64,000 nucleotides of DNA from Stichopus chloronotus (lineage: Eukaryota; Echinodermata; Holothuroidea; Aspidochirotida; Stichopodidae), in contig CM037850.1 in the NCBI GenBank assembly GCA_021234535.1, positions 20,014,446-20,078,445 on the forward strand. The letters run 5' to 3'. This document shows positions 25,821-36,446 of this stretch, in pieces. A program made the position numbers and the translations under genes. The notes beneath the pieces were generated by a model. The model saw nothing but the letters and a program-made list of their open reading frames with translations, did not search any database and was not told the origin of the DNA. Positions within the stretch are counted from its first letter, which is position 1; every line of letters starts with the position of its first letter.

Positions 25821-25911
25821 CAAATTTGATGGGCGATTTCCTCTGTCGGATATCGTTCCTGTCGAAGGTTTGCTTGAGAACTGATAAACGGATGAGGGGT
25901 CCATTCTGATA
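25821..25911 (-). CDS. Probable Ser/Thr-rich linker exon
   Basis: The frame reading DPSSVYQFSSKPSTGTISD ends in phase 0 at a donor, TTG|GTGACA, which fits the phase-0 start of the exon at 24964. The acceptor is weak: either CAAAG before 25911 or TATCAG before 25905. Other frames over the same bases are also open, so strand and phase logic support this exon more than its content does. Confidence 0.4.
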
Positions 25912-26327
25912 CTTTGGTAAACAATTATAAACATTTCATTTTGATTTCTTTATTCCGGTATAAATATAAAATTGATAAATAGTAAAGATGTTAATGAGGA
26001 TATTTAAAAGTAAACAATTGACCCCTCCCCTCAGGAGAGCTCGAAAAGAGAGTTAAATAGTTACAAGCCTTATAAGTGTTCTCAACAGTCCATTTTGATT
26101 ATATTTAGTGACCAAGGAGCAGAAAAGAAAAAGAGGTCTAACAGAAGAAAACGCATCACACAACGTTTATTATGTCTGACATGAGTGAAATACCACGTAG
26201 AGAGAAAAACTTTACTTGATTAGTAAGTGCACATGATTGCATATCTGCGCAATATTACGTAATGGCAATGATAGTTCCATCTGAGTGAGCAGTAGTTGTG
26301 GATAATAATTAAAAGTGTTAGGTATAC

Positions 26328-26491
26328 GTAACTGCGTTCAAACATCCTCCAGTCACGATATTGGTCTACTCTAGTTCCATAAGTAGGTATCCATGGACAA
26401 TTAGGGTCTTCAGATGCCGCAGATGATTCGCAGCGCAGCGGGTCATCTCCCAACGTCAATGGTGCAGTACGGAACATAAGTTGGTCATGAA
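26328..26491 (-). CDS. Probable exon, Cys-containing, LRR C-cap-like
   Basis: The acceptor CATTCAG precedes 26491 and the frame stays open well past a possible donor, TAC|GTATAC, after 26328. It reads APLTLGDDPLRCESSA, then NCPWIPTYGTRV. The LTL.D.PLRC pattern recalls the cap that follows extracellular LRRs, although the usual C.C pair is missing. Its phase-1 start fits the small exon at 27861-27894. The donor is weak, so the right-hand border is uncertain. Confidence 0.4.
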
Positions 26492-27860
26492 CTGAATGAT
26501 GAAACAACACAAGTACTAAATTCACTAGTTTTTACTCCCCAAATTTCCCCGACTCATTAAAGTTAGAAAGTTAAGATGAGTTTAAGAGCCTACTACTTGG
26601 TATAATTTTAGTCTATAATAGCACCACAACAATGCAACATACAATACTTGAACAAGTAGAACCTTTTGTACATTCAAAACTGATTTTTTTTTTTTACTCT
26701 TTACAACGTCAAAAGTGTAATGACATTCTCACTTGAATCAAATAATAGTGAACGAACTTTGTATAATGTACTTGCCTCGTCTTGTCGAAGTCTCTCGAAC
26801 TCGCATGTTTTGCTCTTGACGATAGTAATATTTATGCTCAGCATATGGTCTTAAAAGCAGTTTTCCTTCCAGTGTCCATGGCAGTAAGTTTAACGCTAGT
26901 TGGAAATATACTGAACAGCAATAAAAAATGCATGCAGTTTAAAAGTTATTACATTACTATTGAAAATGCAAGTTGAAGGCCTATGGAGGCCCAGAAACTA
27001 CATACTCCATGGATGTTTTCATGGTTATCAAATTCCATGGGCAGGAATACTAAAGTTACTCCACATCCAAACTAGTAGTTGTGCTTCTTCCAAAGTTTGA
27101 AACAATAATTGTCTTCGAAGAAAAGCGATTTTATGGTAAATACGCAGTGAAGAAGATATTTGCAAGTGCCTTTGTGCAAGAGACTCCAAGTTGTGACATA
27201 AAGGAAGAGATAACGGGGAAAGCGTGTTTATAGTACCACAAAACATTTTCGATTCTAGTACTTGTTTGAAAAACGTATGTAATTGTCAAGTTAATATGAT
27301 CATTAACGCATCACTTGCATTTTCGTTGACTCTAACTGAGTACCCCAAATCTGGAAATTTTACCTTTTGCGTGACCCACCCAACCGAAACAAAAAACGTC
27401 ACGACTAAAAGACACTTAACCAAAGTGAAAACAAAGTATACCAGCACCAAAAAGGCACCTAGTGCCAAAAGTCAAAAGTTGAAAACGGTAACATACTAAC
27501 GATAGAGAGTAGTGCTCTAATAGGTGGTAGCAACTTCTGCAAGAGTTGTAGCAAGGGATTTCATGTGCGTCCGAGTGTATCGTTTTATTTTGGATATCTA
27601 TTTTAGTGATTTTATCATTGACATTCTAAATTTGCCTCTTATGAATCAATTCCTATGTTTTTAAGAAAAGGAGTAATCCTTTACGCATTTGATAATACAT
27701 ACTAATACAACGTTAATGATGACCTGAGCAAATTTCTTTTCATAAAAGCGCCGTGAATATTCAGTGTTAGTATAGATACAAAACACAAGAATAACACCAA
27801 ACAATTTTCTTTATTACTTTGTGTATTTTTGTAATAGAAAAATAACGAAGGGATAATTAC

Positions 27861-27894
27861 CTGGACTGATGTGACCTGGTCTGCCAAAGCTCAC
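27861..27894 (-). CDS. Possible 34-bp micro-exon
   Basis: Good splice signals flank 34 bases: acceptor CATCATTTTAG and donor CAG|GTAATT. Read in phase 0 it gives VSFGRPGHISP and leaves one base, which joins the next exon at 26491 in frame. It is very short, so it could be chance. Confidence 0.35.
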
Positions 27895-28205
27895 CTAAAA
27901 TGATGATATAAAATTCAGTTAATCGGTCTCTTCAAGTACGTGAATTTTGTCCTCATCAAAATTAAAGTCATTTTCTAAAAGTGACGAAAACGCAATTAAC
28001 TTGTAAATTGCAAACACAGCAAAGAATATTTCAAAGTGTAACTATGGATGTATATTTATCTTATATCATCTACTACAATTGATTAGTTGGAAATAGTAGC
28101 ACTCACAATGCTGCCACAAAAAAGAAAAAAGAAAACTTTGACCTTAAAATTTGGACGTGAACACAGGCATTGACGGATATGATTAAAGTGGATTCATAAT
28201 GAGTA

Positions 28206-28215
28206 TTTATTTATT
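28206..28215 (-). terminator. Overlapping AATAAA signals after the candidate terminal exon
   Basis: The minus strand reads AATAAATAAA just downstream of the TAG at 28237-28239. Such words are common by chance in AT-rich DNA. Confidence 0.35.
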
Positions 28216-28236
28216 TACATGGATACACAAAATAAC

Positions 28237-28319
28237 CTAAAGTTCAGTTTGCTTTTTTCGCGTTTTATACAAAAGCTTAGCCGATAATTTACAAATTTCA
28301 GGATAGCGCTTTGAAGGTG
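28237..28319 (-). CDS. Candidate terminal exon of the LRR gene
   Basis: A pyrimidine-rich acceptor (CCTACCTTACACAG) opens a frame for 26 residues, PSKRYPEICKLSAKLLYKTR and a short basic tail, then a TAG at 28237-28239. Its phase fits a donor at 29616 in the last LRR exon (T|GTAAAT). AATAAA follows within about 25-30 nt. If real, the LRR gene ends here and the death-domain exons are a separate downstream gene. The alternative is that the LRR exon joins the exons at 27.9-20 kb. Confidence 0.4.
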
Positions 28320-29615
28320 CTGTGTAAGGTAGGACAAACCCAGGTGGAGGTTTGAGGGAGTGTGGACGTCACATTGATAAAGGAAATAATTGAGCATTAC
28401 CACAGGGCTCTTAGTTTACGCAATTGTTTCTATGCATTGTAGAAGAGACTATTTCGTATCTGTTTTTACTGCTTACAGAGGTCTTGGATTTCCCCTAAGG
28501 TCAGCTTTTACAAGGCAAACAAAATTGTGTTATCCTTAAAAGAAAACTTACGCCATGCATGGAGGCATGACAATTTACGGAATTAAGAATATATGCATAA
28601 AACATACCCTCTCTCGCTACTCGTTCTCTTAAAGCATGTCTCTGATCGACTCACTTCTTTCTAGTCAATTGACTACCGATCTACGATGCAAATGACCAAA
28701 CGCTCTATATCGCTCGCATATCTGCTGAAAAGGTGCTACACCAAAATGAGGGACGGTTTGGTCGCAAAGTGGAAGTGCAATGGAATTACCTTCAGTTCTA
28801 GCTGGATAACATTAACGATTAACGATATGCTTAAAGCAGCGAAAAAAGTCGAAATTATAGGTTAGCCGATATTTTGCGTCAGCCTATTCGTCGGATTCTG
28901 TTATTTCTGTTCCAAGTAAACTGTGTTTTTTTTTTCGTTTACCTTTATTTTTTTTTTTATATTTCCTCATGTTTCCTCATGACGGGAATATTACCATCGT
29001 AGCTTATGTCCATCGTTGTGAATACCTACCGGAACAGTTGAGACAGATCTATGGTCGAGACTTACATGTATCACTAGTCCTAATTTTTAATGGTGTTAGC
29101 TATTCGAAAGCCTTTGAGACAAAAATTGCCACACGTTTCTTTTTTAGAGCAATATACCCATTGCAGCAAAAGAGGTATGAATATCGGTAACGTCAAGTCG
29201 ATGTACTATTAAGTAAGTGAAGTTTCACTACAAATTTGTAATCAAATAAGTTTCACAGAGGCACCACTTCGTTTAAATTGAAAGATAAATTGTACGACAA
29301 ATACATTTACTTAAAGTATGTCGTGTTCACGTAAAGTAAATCACTTTACCTTCCATTGTCCATTTTTATTGTCAAGAGTGTGAGCAATATGTCCAGTGAG
29401 CCATATAACTGTTAAAAGGTGAAAACAAGACGGAATGCTTAAATGCAATAGCAAAACGAAAACTTCTATGTTAAGCTAAGCAAAGCTTATTAATTGAAGT
29501 TAAAGAGTTGTGGTGAAAGACAAATATGGATATACACTAGAACCATTTACACATGGACCAAATACACTTGTATTAAATGATTCGGCATGATTAAAGAACA
29601 ATTGAAAGGATTTAC
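28320..29615. other. Intron or intergenic stretch
   Basis: No convincing exon is seen. A plus-strand open frame at 28969-29190 lies against the direction of the surrounding gene and has no motif. Confidence 0.4.
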
Positions 29616-29692
29616 ATTTAACTTCTCTTTCTCTCAACATGCGAAGGGAGGCCAAATCTGTTATTGCTGGAGGTGGACTTGGTAGCTCAAAT
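29616..29692 (-). CDS. LRR exon (last recognisable repeat)
   Basis: The acceptor TTGTTTCAG precedes 29692. The first base completes the Arg codon split at the end of the previous exon. The frame reads FELPSPPPAITDLASLRMLR and then a charged tail. T|GTAAAT after 29616 is a usable donor. The ITDLASLRML spacing fits a leucine-rich repeat. The frame stays open to about 29504, so the true end could differ. Confidence 0.5.
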
Positions 29693-30214
29693 CTGAAACA
29701 ATAATTTTGAATTTACAGGTAATACTACATACTGTAATAGTATTTATCGAAATGAACATTAATAAGTGAATGGCTCTGACTTGAACAATGGCCAATGAGA
29801 TTTAAGTTAAATATGTTCCATGACAAATTTTGAATGTGCAAATCTCATTAAAAAGTAGATTTCCCTTTTTCTACTTTTACCTTTGGAAAACTTTGACAAT
29901 TTCATCTCATTTTATTTCTGTTCAGACAAGCATAAATGTAATGATATTTTTAAGGCACCAATTAGCACAAAAATGCACAAATATTAGCATTGAAACCGTA
30001 TAGAATGGTAAGGTGACACCCAAACATGTACAACTTTCATTTCAAGTTACCTAACATTTCAGATTCATTGAAACGGCAGCTCTACATAAAAAGAAATTTT
30101 TGACCCATTCCAACTTTATACAACTCTATATATGGTATTGCCATATCTCAAGCCGAAAAGAAATGTTTCTTCGCTTGTTTGTTTGTATTTTAGTATGCTG
30201 TGTATTTCAAACTA

Positions 30215-30413
30215 CAATCTTGGACAAAATTGTTGGGACACTTTATCGTACGTTCCAAATATAATACTGAATTTTAGATGAGAGGATAATATGAAATCAA
30301 ACGGCCCTTTCCAATGATGCGCTATAGGAGTGAATGTACACTTTGAATCGTAATCCTATAGCCAACATTGAAAGGGGAAGCGAGGGTGTCCCAATGTATT
30401 TTGTCCAAGATTG
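30215..30413. mobile_element. Tc1/mariner-type MITE (199 bp) with TA target
   Basis: Both ends read CAATCTTGGACAAAAT followed by TTGGGACAC (after TG at the left, after ACA at the right), in opposite orientations, and are flanked by TA (213-214 and 414-415 of the 30-kb block). The inner parts also pair (CCCTTTC.AATG...CTATAGGA), so the whole element folds back. It lies in the intron between LRR exons. Termini and TA duplication are typical of Tc1/mariner elements; no transposase is present. Confidence 0.85.
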
Positions 30414-30859
30414 TAGACATAAAAAAATCCATCAGGTGTTCTTTCGACCTCCCTCATAATCCCAGGTTCTCAGAACGAACCACAAAATATCTTATGTATC
30501 TCCGGGATTGCTTTACGCCTTTGAGGTCAGTGTGCTAACATACAAGGATTGGTTCTGATATTTTAAGAGTAAATATATACGATATGACCACATACGTAAG
30601 ACACTGGAATGTTAGATACTTTCCTAATCACTGTTTGAGTATCATCCTGAGAAATCGTGGACTATCTCCTACAATAAGGTCAAGTTAACCATGAATTTTA
30701 CAACATGGTTTCAGATGTAAATGCTAAGATTACGTCTTGACAGTTCAAAGCCTATAATTGTTTCATCACTACTCACATGATGAATTTAAAGTACTTTTAC
30801 TTCACACATGTGTCTCAGACTAGTTAAAAACAAGAAAGAACACACTTTATAATACTAAC

Positions 30860-31071
30860 CTTGCCTCTTTCAGTGATGTGCAATTTGCCACAAGCCGAAG
30901 TACGGAGATACCAAAATCGTACTTGTCCAACGCACAGTCCCATTGGGATATTTCTAACGTTTGAAGTGATGATAAATCATTCACATCAATATACAACGGT
31001 TGCTTTAGAATAAGTTCCTCCTGCCTTACAATGGAAACAACGTTCATCAATACCAGCGCTTCTATTCGTAC
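30860..31071 (-). CDS. Leucine-rich repeat exon
   Basis: This exon has good borders: acceptor TTTTCATCTCAG before 31071 and donor AG|GTTAGT after 30860. It starts in phase 0 and ends in phase 2, matching both neighbours. It encodes about 70 residues of leucine-rich repeats: IEALVLMNVVS, then LSSLQTLEISQWDCAL, then ISVLRLVANCTSLKEA. The long, helical-type spacing resembles the ribonuclease-inhibitor-like LRRs of intracellular sensors such as NLRs more than TLR-type repeats. It forms part of a solenoid for ligand or partner recognition. Confidence 0.65.
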
Positions 31072-31376
31072 CTGAGATGAAAACATAACAATAACAAATA
31101 ATAAACTCGAGTTTAAAATATTGCCATTTTATGTATATTGCGTGATTCCGAGTGGAGCGACAATCGAAAGTGTTGTAAATGCCTATATACTTATCAACTT
31201 TAGTTAAATCGTAGTACGAGCATGGTGTACACCTTTTCATGTACATATTATGCATCAACGACTTAATGCGTATCCCTAATAACAATGATCTAACATATTA
31301 ATGAATAAAAAGAAATGAAAGACACATGAATCCAATTATACATGTGATAGAATTCTCGACTGGAAAACGTTTTTAC

Positions 31377-31499
31377 CTTTGCCATACTAGCAACTTTCAG
31401 TATTGACAACAACTGAGACTGCTTTACGTAGCTATCCTGTTCTTTTATGACCACACTTCGTATGTGGTTGTCCATATTGGTGTCGAGAGTATATCCCAT
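31377..31499 (-). CDS. Exon upstream of the LRR exon
   Basis: The acceptor TTGACAG precedes 31499 and the donor AAG|GTAAAA follows 31377. It is exactly 41 codons in phase 0, joining in frame to the LRR exon at 31071. It contains QSQLLSILKVASMAK, compatible with an LRR helix. More exons probably lie upstream of 31.5 kb, but I could not find them. No NACHT or kinase exon is visible. Confidence 0.5.
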
Positions 31500-31840
31500 C
31501 TGTCAATCAGAAATGAAAGTAGATATGACACACTGTGTGTATAGCCTACTGTCGGGGTTTCATCCCTCACAGATTTTTATCGAAAATTCCTACCTAAAAA
31601 TAAGGATCATTGTTGGAATTGTGAAACTACCAAGGTAAAAAAATATGAAAGGAGGTTGAAATACGACATTTATATGTTATGTTCTCTTCTTCAACCAATC
31701 ATTGTATCATAAACGCTCTGAATTCATTGTTTAGTCCTTAATATAAGATAGTGGATGACGTTCATTGAATTTTGGTCCCATCTTCCCAGAGACGCCCAAA
31801 AACATTCCATGATGAAAACAGTTTTCATAGTCCAGAAAAC

Positions 31841-31864
31841 ATATATATATATATATATATATAT
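31841..31864. repeat. (AT)n microsatellite
   Basis: An uninterrupted run of AT dinucleotides. The open frames over it on both strands are artefacts. Confidence 0.9.
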
Positions 31865-32004
31865 TAGTAACAATAACAAGATGGCAATCCACGGAGTTGC
31901 GTATCTCATCGCCAACATGCAAATTGATTTCAATACAGGGCACATGGGAATTTGCATTAGTTTATTGCTCAGTACTTACAAAACTTAGTTCATTGGTTTA
32001 ACAG

Positions 32005-32437
32005 TTCTAAAGATATGCTGGAAATACAAATTTTGGGGCAAAATTAGGATTTTTTTTTTCTAAAAAATCAGCAAATTTCACTCTCTTTACTACGAAAGTG
32101 ATATACCTTGAACTTGTGAATGTGTATGTGTTGTGTATGTGTATATATGTAAAAAAATATACACACAATTCCGTTTTGGGCGTGAATCGGGAATACATAC
32201 AAATCTTATATCAGTAAAGTGAGACTTCATGTGCAAAGTGGGGATATCACCGTTTGCGTGAGGAAAAGTCCATGTCCCCAACAGGCGCCCTTAACGGGTA
32301 CCCACACGCACCCACCCACGCACACACACACACGCACACCCATTGGCACGGACACGTTTTCATTTATACCACCCAAGATGACCCTCCTGTACCCATGGTC
32401 ACTCTGCCATGGGATACCCCTGGGGTGTTGCTAAGAT
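32005..32437 (+). repeat. Dispersed repeat family A, copy 2
   Basis: This is the partner of 17352-17878: an AGATATGCTGGAAAT block, GGGGCAAAATT, and AAAAATCAGCA. After variable sequence and a CA-rich tract come CATTGGCACGGACACG, TTTTCATTTATACC and TACCCCTGGGGTGT. Confidence 0.65.
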
Positions 32438-32575
32438 AATAGTAATAATGATGCTAGAGTTCGGTTGATACCTCCGAGAGTGCTCGATTCTTAAAGTGAT
32501 TGCGTGAGTAGGCAGAAAATAAAAACATTGAATTTCATCTCCAAAAGTTTGGTAAGGCTTTTTATTACACCATTC

Positions 32576-33145
32576 AGACAATCTGGGAAAATTTCAGTTG
32601 GTTAATTTTGCCACATGATTTCAAATTCTTCTAACATAACGACAAAAAGTGTTAAATACGATAATGCAGTGGTTGACAGTTTTCATTCAAATCAACGGTG
32701 TGCTTCTTTGAGCAAGCCAATGGGAAGTGTATTAGTATTAAATATTCAGTCACAACTCAGGATCACTTACGCCGCGGGCAAGGTTGTGTTCATTTCATAG
32801 GTTATTTGTAAATACAGTGTTTCCTTTCACCAAATACTACAATTCCCGATACGTACCAAGGAGCGACGACTTGAGTAGTATGTCTTTGATACACTAGTGA
32901 GACCTGTACTGTTGCATATTCATTACGTAGGCGGTGATATTAAGAACCGTTAATTTTCAAATATGATTTCTGTTTTTTACTGTTTTTATGCCAATCCCGT
33001 TGCTTTTCGAAGTAGTTACTGTCATTTTCCTTCATTGAAAGACATAGTCCGTTCATGTAGGCTACAACCTCGCGAGTACATTTAAAAATAAAGAACAAGT
33101 TGAGATCAAATATAATGTTATCTTTTTGGTTTTTCAGTACACACG
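32576..33145 (+). repeat. Third, older copy of part of the segmental duplication
   Basis: It aligns with about 8470-9050 and 40425-40970: GATTTCAAATTC.TCTA, TTTCACCAAATA.TACAATT, a GACTTGAGTA word, GTGAGA.C, TTATC.TT.TGGTTT. It is clearly more diverged than copies 1 and 2 are from each other. Confidence 0.65.
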
Positions 33146-33492
33146 CAATTACTTTAAGAAAAGCTTGTAAATAAAGTAATAATGATGGATGAAGTTTACA
33201 GGTAAGGCAGACTGTTTCGTACACTAGTACTAGACTCATCAGTACCTAAAGCAAGACTGTGTATACATACTTCATGTTCTAAGTCACTGCACTTAATAGG
33301 TAGTTGTTTTGGTATCTACATTTTGTCATTATTTCTTTCCTTTTGTTGAGGGTGCCCAGAGCCGGCTTCAATAGGAAAAGTAGTTCTCGGCTATGCACAA
33401 TTTGCATCTTTTCGTTGCGGGGTTGGATGGTCGTGTTTTCGTGATAATTCTCCACTTGATGCTAAAGTCTTTTTTTTTTTTTTCTGCTTTCT
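33146..33492. other. Gene-free stretch
   Basis: Nothing recognisable, apart from the poly-T run that abuts the retroelement fragment. Confidence 0.5.
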
Positions 33493-33815
33493 TCAGATCA
33501 CAACTGTGTCTGCTTTGTTCTGTTGCTGATTTCTGTTTTTCGTCGTTAAATGATTGTTATATCTTGTTTTGAATTCTGTTCGCTGTGAGCCCGATGTATA
33601 TTCTTTGGTATTTTCACTTGTTACCTCAAGTTGGTAGAGAACCCCTGATTGTAGGCATTCCCCGCTCAGAGGGCAATTTTGTTTGATTCTACAGTTCTGC
33701 AGTATTTCCTTTCTTCTTTATTGTCGGTATTTTCCTTTTGTTTTCTCCCTGGATGATGGTTTTAATGTTCGGCATACAGCTGCATGAAATTTTGATAGTG
33801 TTTTTGTTGCATGAA
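33493..33815 (-). pseudogene. Broken GIY-YIG endonuclease end of a retroelement (Penelope-like)
   Basis: Minus-strand frames read TIKISCSCMPNIKTII, then after a frame break CPLSGECLQSGVLYQLEV and EYTSGSQRTEFKTRYNNHL. This is the CPL.G.CL..VY...... K.Y.G.....FK.RYNNHL pattern of the GIY-YIG endonuclease at the C-terminus of Penelope-like retroelements. The frame ends in TGA at about 33493, soon followed by a run of A (T on the plus strand near 33470-33483). It is a 3' fragment with at least one frame change; no reverse transcriptase is seen. Family assignment is from memory of the motif. Confidence 0.6.
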
Positions 33816-35100
33816 TCAACCTTAAACCCTTGAAGGCATAGTGCACTATACATGCAACAGGATTATAGTATCGTAAGTATATTGACGGTCACCAAGTACC
33901 AGTTATGGTTACGAATAGGTCTACTGGTTATTCTTATGAGCATTGTATCCCTGCTCGTAAATGCAGGTATCAGTGTAAATACTATACATGAATGAAATTC
34001 AAACTGGCAGTAGTGTTGCGTCATTTGTGAGTTGTGGGAGGTCAGAATAGGCCACACATTTGGCAAGAAAGATAACATTTCAGTTTTAGATGCACGAAAC
34101 AATTTTGAACCATGAAATCTAATTTCCTACATGTTATGCTGTTCACTTTACAAGCATATGAAACCTCACAAAATGACTATGAATTCATATCCTACTTCCT
34201 TGCCTTGCTTATTGTGTCCTAACATTACCGCCTGAGTATATTTCTTCATTGTCGCATCAGACTGAAGACTTTCGAATTACTGGAGCCTATCGGGAAGAAA
34301 AAAGTTGGTAAATTTTCGTCTATAGATTAATATTAAAAGTCACTTCAATATGTTTCAATTTCAACAGATGAAAGGGAAGTTTCAAAAGAGTCACATGTAG
34401 GTTAACTCCACCAATTTATTGAGGTCAAACTCTCTTTTCAAATGAAAGATATATAGGTGTTGTGAATAACACCTCTATATCGCGAATCCTGTAAGTCTGA
34501 GGTCAGTTGCAACTTTAGGTTCTTCTAGACGATTGGCGGTGTTCCAAGTTTTAGTAAAACTGCAAACGTAAGCTGGCATAGATCTTCATGTCGACAGAAT
34601 CAATGTGGACTGTTTTTTTTTTTCTTTATTTTTCGTCTCGTATGTTTACAAAAGCATATCGATCTGATTTAGTTATTGTGCATTTTCACACCTTCAGAAT
34701 CACAGCACCAATTCTTGTACTTGCCTACGCACATCATGTTTATTGTGAATTAGCATATAACAATTATGATTGCAACATTGGGAAATTCCAGTGTTCAAAA
34801 ATAGCAGCTACCGTGACTAAAGCACGGTACGTATGTCCATTAGATCTCACACAGTATAACACACAACCATGTATTAGATGGCATGTGTGTGTCAGGATGC
34901 ACAATTATATGCCCATACACAATTATTTTTTCCTTCCCCGAACGGTAGATGTATGCACAGTTTTTGGTCGAATGTTCCAGGCTTTAATGTCTCAGAAAGC
35001 CACGAAAAATGTTTCACTCCGTCAGTTTCAGAGGTAATGTTCTTAGGTATTTGTATAATTATACATTTACTTGCTGTGACTTATCTAAGCACTCTACATA
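33816..35100. other. Gene-free stretch
   Basis: A 149-codon plus-strand open frame (34588-35037) begins in a poly-T tract and has no recognisable motif. I do not call it a gene. Otherwise nothing is seen. Confidence 0.4.
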
Positions 35101-36446
35101 CAGGCCGGTAGCCAGCCCATGTGGAGGGGTGGGTCTTTTTTCCAAAATGTGGACCTTTTTTCCAAATACGGAAGCGGCTGGCGCGTGCCTTAAGCATGCA
35201 GTTGGTAGGGGTCGGGGGTGGGCATGGTTTCCCCGGAAAATTGTCAAATCTGCAGATCTCCTGCAATCTGGAGCATTTTAGAGGACTACAAAAGACCTTC
35301 CGTCGTGAACAGTTTACATAAATAGTAGACACAGGGGCGTAGCCAGGAATACGCCAAGGGGTGGGGGGGGGGGGGGTGCGAACTCGTGAAGACTATCTAA
35401 CCGGAGCGCCACCATTGGTTGGCGAGGATCGTACAAGAAAGTTTTACAAATCCCCTAGATGGCCGCAAATAGCCCTTCCCAAGTCTTTTCAGCTGCAGGG
35501 ACCCAGCCTTGAAATAAAGATCTCATGTCTACAATTTCTCAATTACTGAGAAAACAATAATTCTGTGAAAAATGATGCAATGCCGAGATGAGCATTCAAA
35601 GAAACGTCTAGCTCCACAAACCACTCAGATAGTAGAAAACGGCCCTTCCTGGGTGTTTTACATGCAAACATACATGCTCCAGCCCTGCATTCCACCCCTG
35701 CTTTGGTAAGGCCTGCCGCATAAATTGAGGGAATAACTATTTAGCATTATGGCTGGAAAAAAAGCGAAAATGAGATCAAGCAGGGTCGCCCTATTCGCCC
35801 TACTTTCCCTGGCTAATGGCTATGCTCCTGGCCAAGTCCTAAAAAAAAATACCACAATATGGCCAGGGGGATCGGCTTCTTTCGCCCCTCTCCTTCGCTA
35901 CGCGCCTTAGTAGACACTTTGGTAGTCGTGGCGGTTTTAACAGGGCTTAAAATGTACCGACTGCATCGGACTACAATTGAACATATTTAATCGGGCCCAG
36001 CGACGGCTTACGCCTACAACTGAACTCTAGTCGTGGAACCGGTCACACCGCCACGACCACAGCAGACGCCGTGGGCGGTCGCCGTCGTGTCGCAGGTTGT
36101 CGTGGCAGTGTGTCCCGGTCTTTGTATTGTATCTAGTTCAATGATATCCACTTCCACAATGACATAAACATGCATGCGCGTTTTTGAGCTTATTGTCTCA
36201 TCACCCCACATAGTATATGTATGCAGTGATGAGATATTGTGGTCAGTTTGGGCCAGTATACATTTTATGACATAAGTGGAAAGGTTTTATCTTCCTGCTA
36301 AAAGTGAACCGAAATTCGGCCTCAATATGTCACGATAAAAAATATTTTATAGCTGACCCTTCAAACACAGGGCTGGAAAAATGGACCTCCCTCAAGTTGG
36401 GGTGGGTCGTTCGAACGCTCCGACCCGCTCCCTGCCTACGGGCCTG
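35101..36446. mobile_element. Outer hAT-like non-autonomous element, split by a second element
   Basis: The left end CAGGCCGGTAGCCAG and the right end (reverse complement CAGGCCCGTAGGCAG) form terminal inverted repeats. GGGTGGGTC and AAAATGG.CC-type words are shared in the inner ends. The 5-bp word ACATA abuts both ends; a full 8-bp hAT target duplication is not seen, so the superfamily is tentative. Another element (35332-35908) is inserted in it. Without the insert it is about 760 bp. No transposase is seen. GC content is higher than in the surroundings. Confidence 0.6.
35332..35908. mobile_element. Inner hAT-like element with perfect 8-bp target duplication
   Basis: The left end CAGGGGCGTAGCCAGG and the right end (reverse complement AAGGCGCGTAGCGAAGG) form terminal inverted repeats. 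AGTAGACA is duplicated exactly on both sides (35324-35331 and 35909-35916). An 8-bp duplication and CAGGGGCGTAGC-type ends are typical of hAT elements. The element is 577 bp and has no transposase frame, so it is non-autonomous. Confidence 0.85.

Noticed and set aside
27224..27499. Plus-strand frame resembling an Ig-like segment, and a hydrophobic minus-strand frame over the same bases
   Set aside because: The two are mirror readings of the same composition. The minus frame is closed by a stop just upstream and neither has a convincing pair of splice sites in phase with neighbours.
34588..35037. 149-codon plus-strand open frame
   Set aside because: It begins in a poly-T tract and has no motif or splice context. 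One or two frames of this length are expected by chance in 64 kb of six-frame translation.
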